A DNA stretch of 17,173 nucleotides from Bordetella parapertussis (GTDB lineage Bacteria > Pseudomonadota > Gammaproteobacteria > Burkholderiales > Burkholderiaceae_C). This document shows, one piece after another, positions 15,125 through 17,173 of this stretch. The position numbers were made by a program, and so were the translations under genes. The notes below the pieces were generated by a model. It worked only from the letters and a program-made list of their open reading frames with translations, did no database searches and was not told the DNA's origin. The stretch's first letter is position 1, and every line of letters starts with the position of its first letter. The stretch covers positions 1 through 17,173 of the forward strand of contig CALQBT020000011.1 in the NCBI GenBank assembly GCA_943328885.2, written 5' to 3'.

Positions 15125-17158
15125 ATGAACGGCTGGCTGCCCAGTTTGCGAACCTGCCTGATGATGGGCTTGACTGCCGGCCTGCTCGGCTTGGTTGGGA
15201 GCGCGCGGCCCGCAAAGGCGCAGGCCGGTGGTCTCGACAGCACGGTGATCGAGGCGCGCGAAGCGGCCCGCAAACAAGACCGCAGCCGCCTGGCTGCCGC
15301 GCGGGCTGTGATGCAGGCAGGTGCCCACCCGCTTGCGTCCTGGGTCGAGTACTGGGACTTGAGCAACCGGCTGACCACGGCACAGGTCGATGAGGTCGAG
15401 GCTTTCTATGCGCGCTGGAGCGGCAGCTATGTCGAAGACAGGCTGCGCAACGACTGGCTGCTGGAACTCGGCCGGCGCCAGGACTGGCCAGCGCTGGTGC
15501 GCGACTACCCGCGGTTCAGGATGAACGACGACCGTGAGGTCAGCTGCTGGTGGTTGTTCACCGAGCAACTGGCCGGGCGCGACGTGCGCGAGGCCGCGCG
15601 CAGCGCCTGGTGGGCTCAGAAGGAGCTCGACGAAGGCTGCAAGCTGCTGGCCAGCGCGATGGTCGAGGCCAAGCGGTTCACGCCCGATGATGTCTGGCAC
15701 AAGGCCAGGCTGGCGCTGGAATCCCAACGTCCGGCCGCCGCCAAGGCCGCGGTCGGTTTGCTCGGTCCGGTCGCTGCAGCCCAAGCCAACGAGGCGATCG
15801 ACCACCCGACGCGCCACCTGCAGCGCAGCCCGGGCGCATCCAAAATGTCGCAGGAACTGCGCTTGTTGGCGCTGCTGCGCCTGGCCAGCACCGATCCAGA
15901 CGCTGCCGCCGCACAACTCGGCAGCGACCGGCCGAAGCTCGGCCCGTCGCAAGCCGCCTGGGCCTGGGCCTACACCGGCAGGCAGGCGGCGTTTCGGCTC
16001 TCGGCCGACGCGGCCAAGCACTACCAGCAAGCCTGGGCCCTGCTGCGCGGCGGCGAGGCCCGCTCGCCCGGCTGGAGCGACGACACCCTGGCCTGGGGCG
16101 TGCGCGCCTCGCTGCGCAGCCTGGCACCTGCGCAGCGCTGGCCGTTGGTGCTGCACCTGGTCGAGGCGATGAGCCCGTCCGAGCAACGCGACCCGGCCTG
16201 GGCTTACTGGAAGTCGCGCGCGCTGCAGGCCAGCGCGCTCGAAGGCGCGGCGGGCGAGGCACAGCGCGCCGAGGCCAGGCGTGGCCTCGAGACCTTGGCT
16301 GGCGCGCTCAATTTCTATGCCGCACTGGCCAGCGAAGACCTGGGCTTGACGCCCACGCTGCCGGCAGCACCCGCGCCGTCGACGGCCGCGGAGCGCGATG
16401 CGGCCAAGGCCCACCCCGGCCTTGGCCGTGCGCTGCTGCTGGTCGACCTGGGCCTGCGCGACGAGGCGAGGCGGGAGTGGAACTTCTCGCTGCGCGGCAT
16501 GACGGACCGCGAACTGCTCGCGGCGGCCCGATGGGCCTGCGACCGCAGCGACTGGCAGCTGTGCATCAACACCGCCGAGCGCAGCCGCGGCGAGATCGAC
16601 ACCGCGCTGCGTTACCCGATGCCGTTCGCCGCCGACATCCAGCAGGCCGCCGTGGCCGCGGGTCTGGAGCCGGCACTGGTGTTTGGTCTGATCCGGCAGG
16701 AGACGCGTTTCATGCCGCAGCTGCGCTCGAGCGCGGGCGCGTCGGGCCTGATGCAGGTCATGCCGGCCACCGCGCGCTGGGTCGCCAAGAGGATCGGCCT
16801 GGACTGGCGCAACCCCGAGCAAATCCATGACCCGCTGGTCAACCTCAAGCTTGGCACGAGCTACCTCAAGCTGGTGCTCGACGACTTGGGTGGCTCGCAA
16901 GCCATGGCGGCCGCGGCCTACAACGCCGGCCCGGGACGACCCAGGCGCTGGCGCGAGGGCCCGTTGCTCGACGCGGCGATCTGGGCCGAGAACATCCCGT
17001 TCAACGAGACCCGCGATTACGTCAAGAAGGTGCTGTCGAACGCCACGGTCTACAGCGCCCTGCTCGGCAGCCAGAAGCAGCCCTTGCTGCGCCAGCGACT
17101 CGGCGCGAACATCGGCCCGCGCGAAGTCGGCGCACCCGTCAACACCGAACTGCCCTGA
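15125..17158 (+). CDS. slt: Soluble lytic murein transglycosylase
   Basis: This periplasmic enzyme cleaves the MurNAc-GlcNAc bond of peptidoglycan and forms 1,6-anhydro-MurNAc. It has 677 residues, similar to Slt70-type enzymes. The signal peptide is at residues 1-33 (LMMGLTAGLLGLVGSARPAKAQA). A long alpha-helical superhelix domain rich in Ala and Arg spans about 35-500. The C-terminal SLT domain spans about 510-640. The catalytic glutamate is Glu526 in LIRQETRF, followed by SSAGASGLMQVMPATA and AAAAYNAGPGRPRRW, both diagnostic. The ATG at 15125 is chosen because it starts the signal peptide. A GTG at 15065 would add 20 residues. The next gene begins three bases after its stop codon. Confidence 0.95.
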   Translation: MNGWLPSLRTCLMMGLTAGLLGLVGSARPAKAQAGGLDSTVIEAREAARKQDRSRLAAARAVMQAGAHPLASWVEYWDLSNRLTTAQVDEVEAFYARWSGSYVEDRLRNDWLLELGRRQDWPALVRDYPRFRMNDDREVSCWWLFTEQLAGRDVREAARSAWWAQKELDEGCKLLASAMVEAKRFTPDDVWHKARLALESQRPAAAKAAVGLLGPVAAAQANEAIDHPTRHLQRSPGASKMSQELRLLALLRLASTDPDAAAAQLGSDRPKLGPSQAAWAWAYTGRQAAFRLSADAAKHYQQAWALLRGGEARSPGWSDDTLAWGVRASLRSLAPAQRWPLVLHLVEAMSPSEQRDPAWAYWKSRALQASALEGAAGEAQRAEARRGLETLAGALNFYAALASEDLGLTPTLPAAPAPSTAAERDAAKAHPGLGRALLLVDLGLRDEARREWNFSLRGMTDRELLAAARWACDRSDWQLCINTAERSRGEIDTALRYPMPFAADIQQAAVAAGLEPALVFGLIRQETRFMPQLRSSAGASGLMQVMPATARWVAKRIGLDWRNPEQIHDPLVNLKLGTSYLKLVLDDLGGSQAMAAAAYNAGPGRPRRWREGPLLDAAIWAENIPFNETRDYVKKVLSNATVYSALLGSQKQPLLRQRLGANIGPREVGAPVNTELP

Positions 17159-17161
17159 GCC

Positions 17162-17173
17162 ATGAAAAAAATC
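17162..17173 (+). CDS. Start of a further gene, cut by the window edge
   Basis: ATG AAA AAA ATC begins three bases after the lytic transglycosylase stop codon and reads MKKI to the window edge. The tight spacing suggests co-transcription. In related bacteria a tRNA nucleotidyltransferase gene can follow slt, but four codons cannot identify the product. Confidence 0.4.

Noticed and set aside
15119..16900. A 593-codon open frame on the minus strand opposite slt
   Set aside because: It is a shadow of the lytic transglycosylase gene. It has Arg/Gln-rich composition and no recognisable fold.

Overview
This is a GC-rich chromosomal segment from a proteobacterium, most likely a betaproteobacterium of the order Burkholderiales. 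That placement is an inference from gene families and gene order: a three-domain acyl-CoA carboxylase, leucine-catabolism genes followed by ybaK, DUF1289 and chromene-carboxylate-isomerase-like genes, and a soluble lytic transglycosylase near a 5-formyltetrahydrofolate cyclo-ligase gene. Coding density is high. No stretch of 300 bases lacks a gene; the longest gap is 5493-5717. I saw no tRNA, rRNA, insertion sequence, integrase or CRISPR array.

Layout. (1) At 2-1630 (+) lies the 3' part of an acyl-CoA carboxylase whose biotin carboxylase and most of its biotinyl domain lie upstream of the window. (2) 1697-2941 (+) encodes an uncharacterised membrane-anchored protein. (3) 2961-5492 (-) holds a UspA-type stress protein behind a well-formed FNR/ANR-type promoter, a 52-residue membrane protein, and an MHS-family transporter with a large extracytoplasmic insertion. 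Overlapping GC-rich hairpins separate the transporter from the small protein. (4) 5718-13023 (-) is one compact run: mccB, an exported alpha/beta hydrolase, a 38-codon upstream ORF, mccA, HMG-CoA lyase, a YbaK-type deacylase, DUF1289, and an HCCA-isomerase/DsbA-like protein. Most junctions overlap or nearly touch, so it probably forms one operon, read from a promoter near 13114-13150 that carries a LiuR-like palindrome. (5) 13228-13824 (-) is the folate cyclo-ligase. It diverges from a TfoX-N protein, a glutathione S-transferase and a soluble lytic transglycosylase (13875-17158, +). A further gene starts at 17162 and runs off the edge.

How the genes work together. MccB and MccA form 3-methylcrotonyl-CoA carboxylase, and the HMG-CoA lyase releases acetoacetate and acetyl-CoA at the end of leucine breakdown. 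The intermediate hydratase (liuC), isovaleryl-CoA dehydrogenase (liuA) and regulator (liuR) are not in the window. An exported hydrolase sits between mccB and mccA, where liuC often lies in other proteobacteria.

No exotic new system is evident. The most unusual items are the upstream ORF that copies the first 12 codons of mccA and ends two bases before it, the mutually exclusive hairpins at 3718-3773, and the geometry of two promoters (LiuR-like at mccB, FNR-like at uspA).
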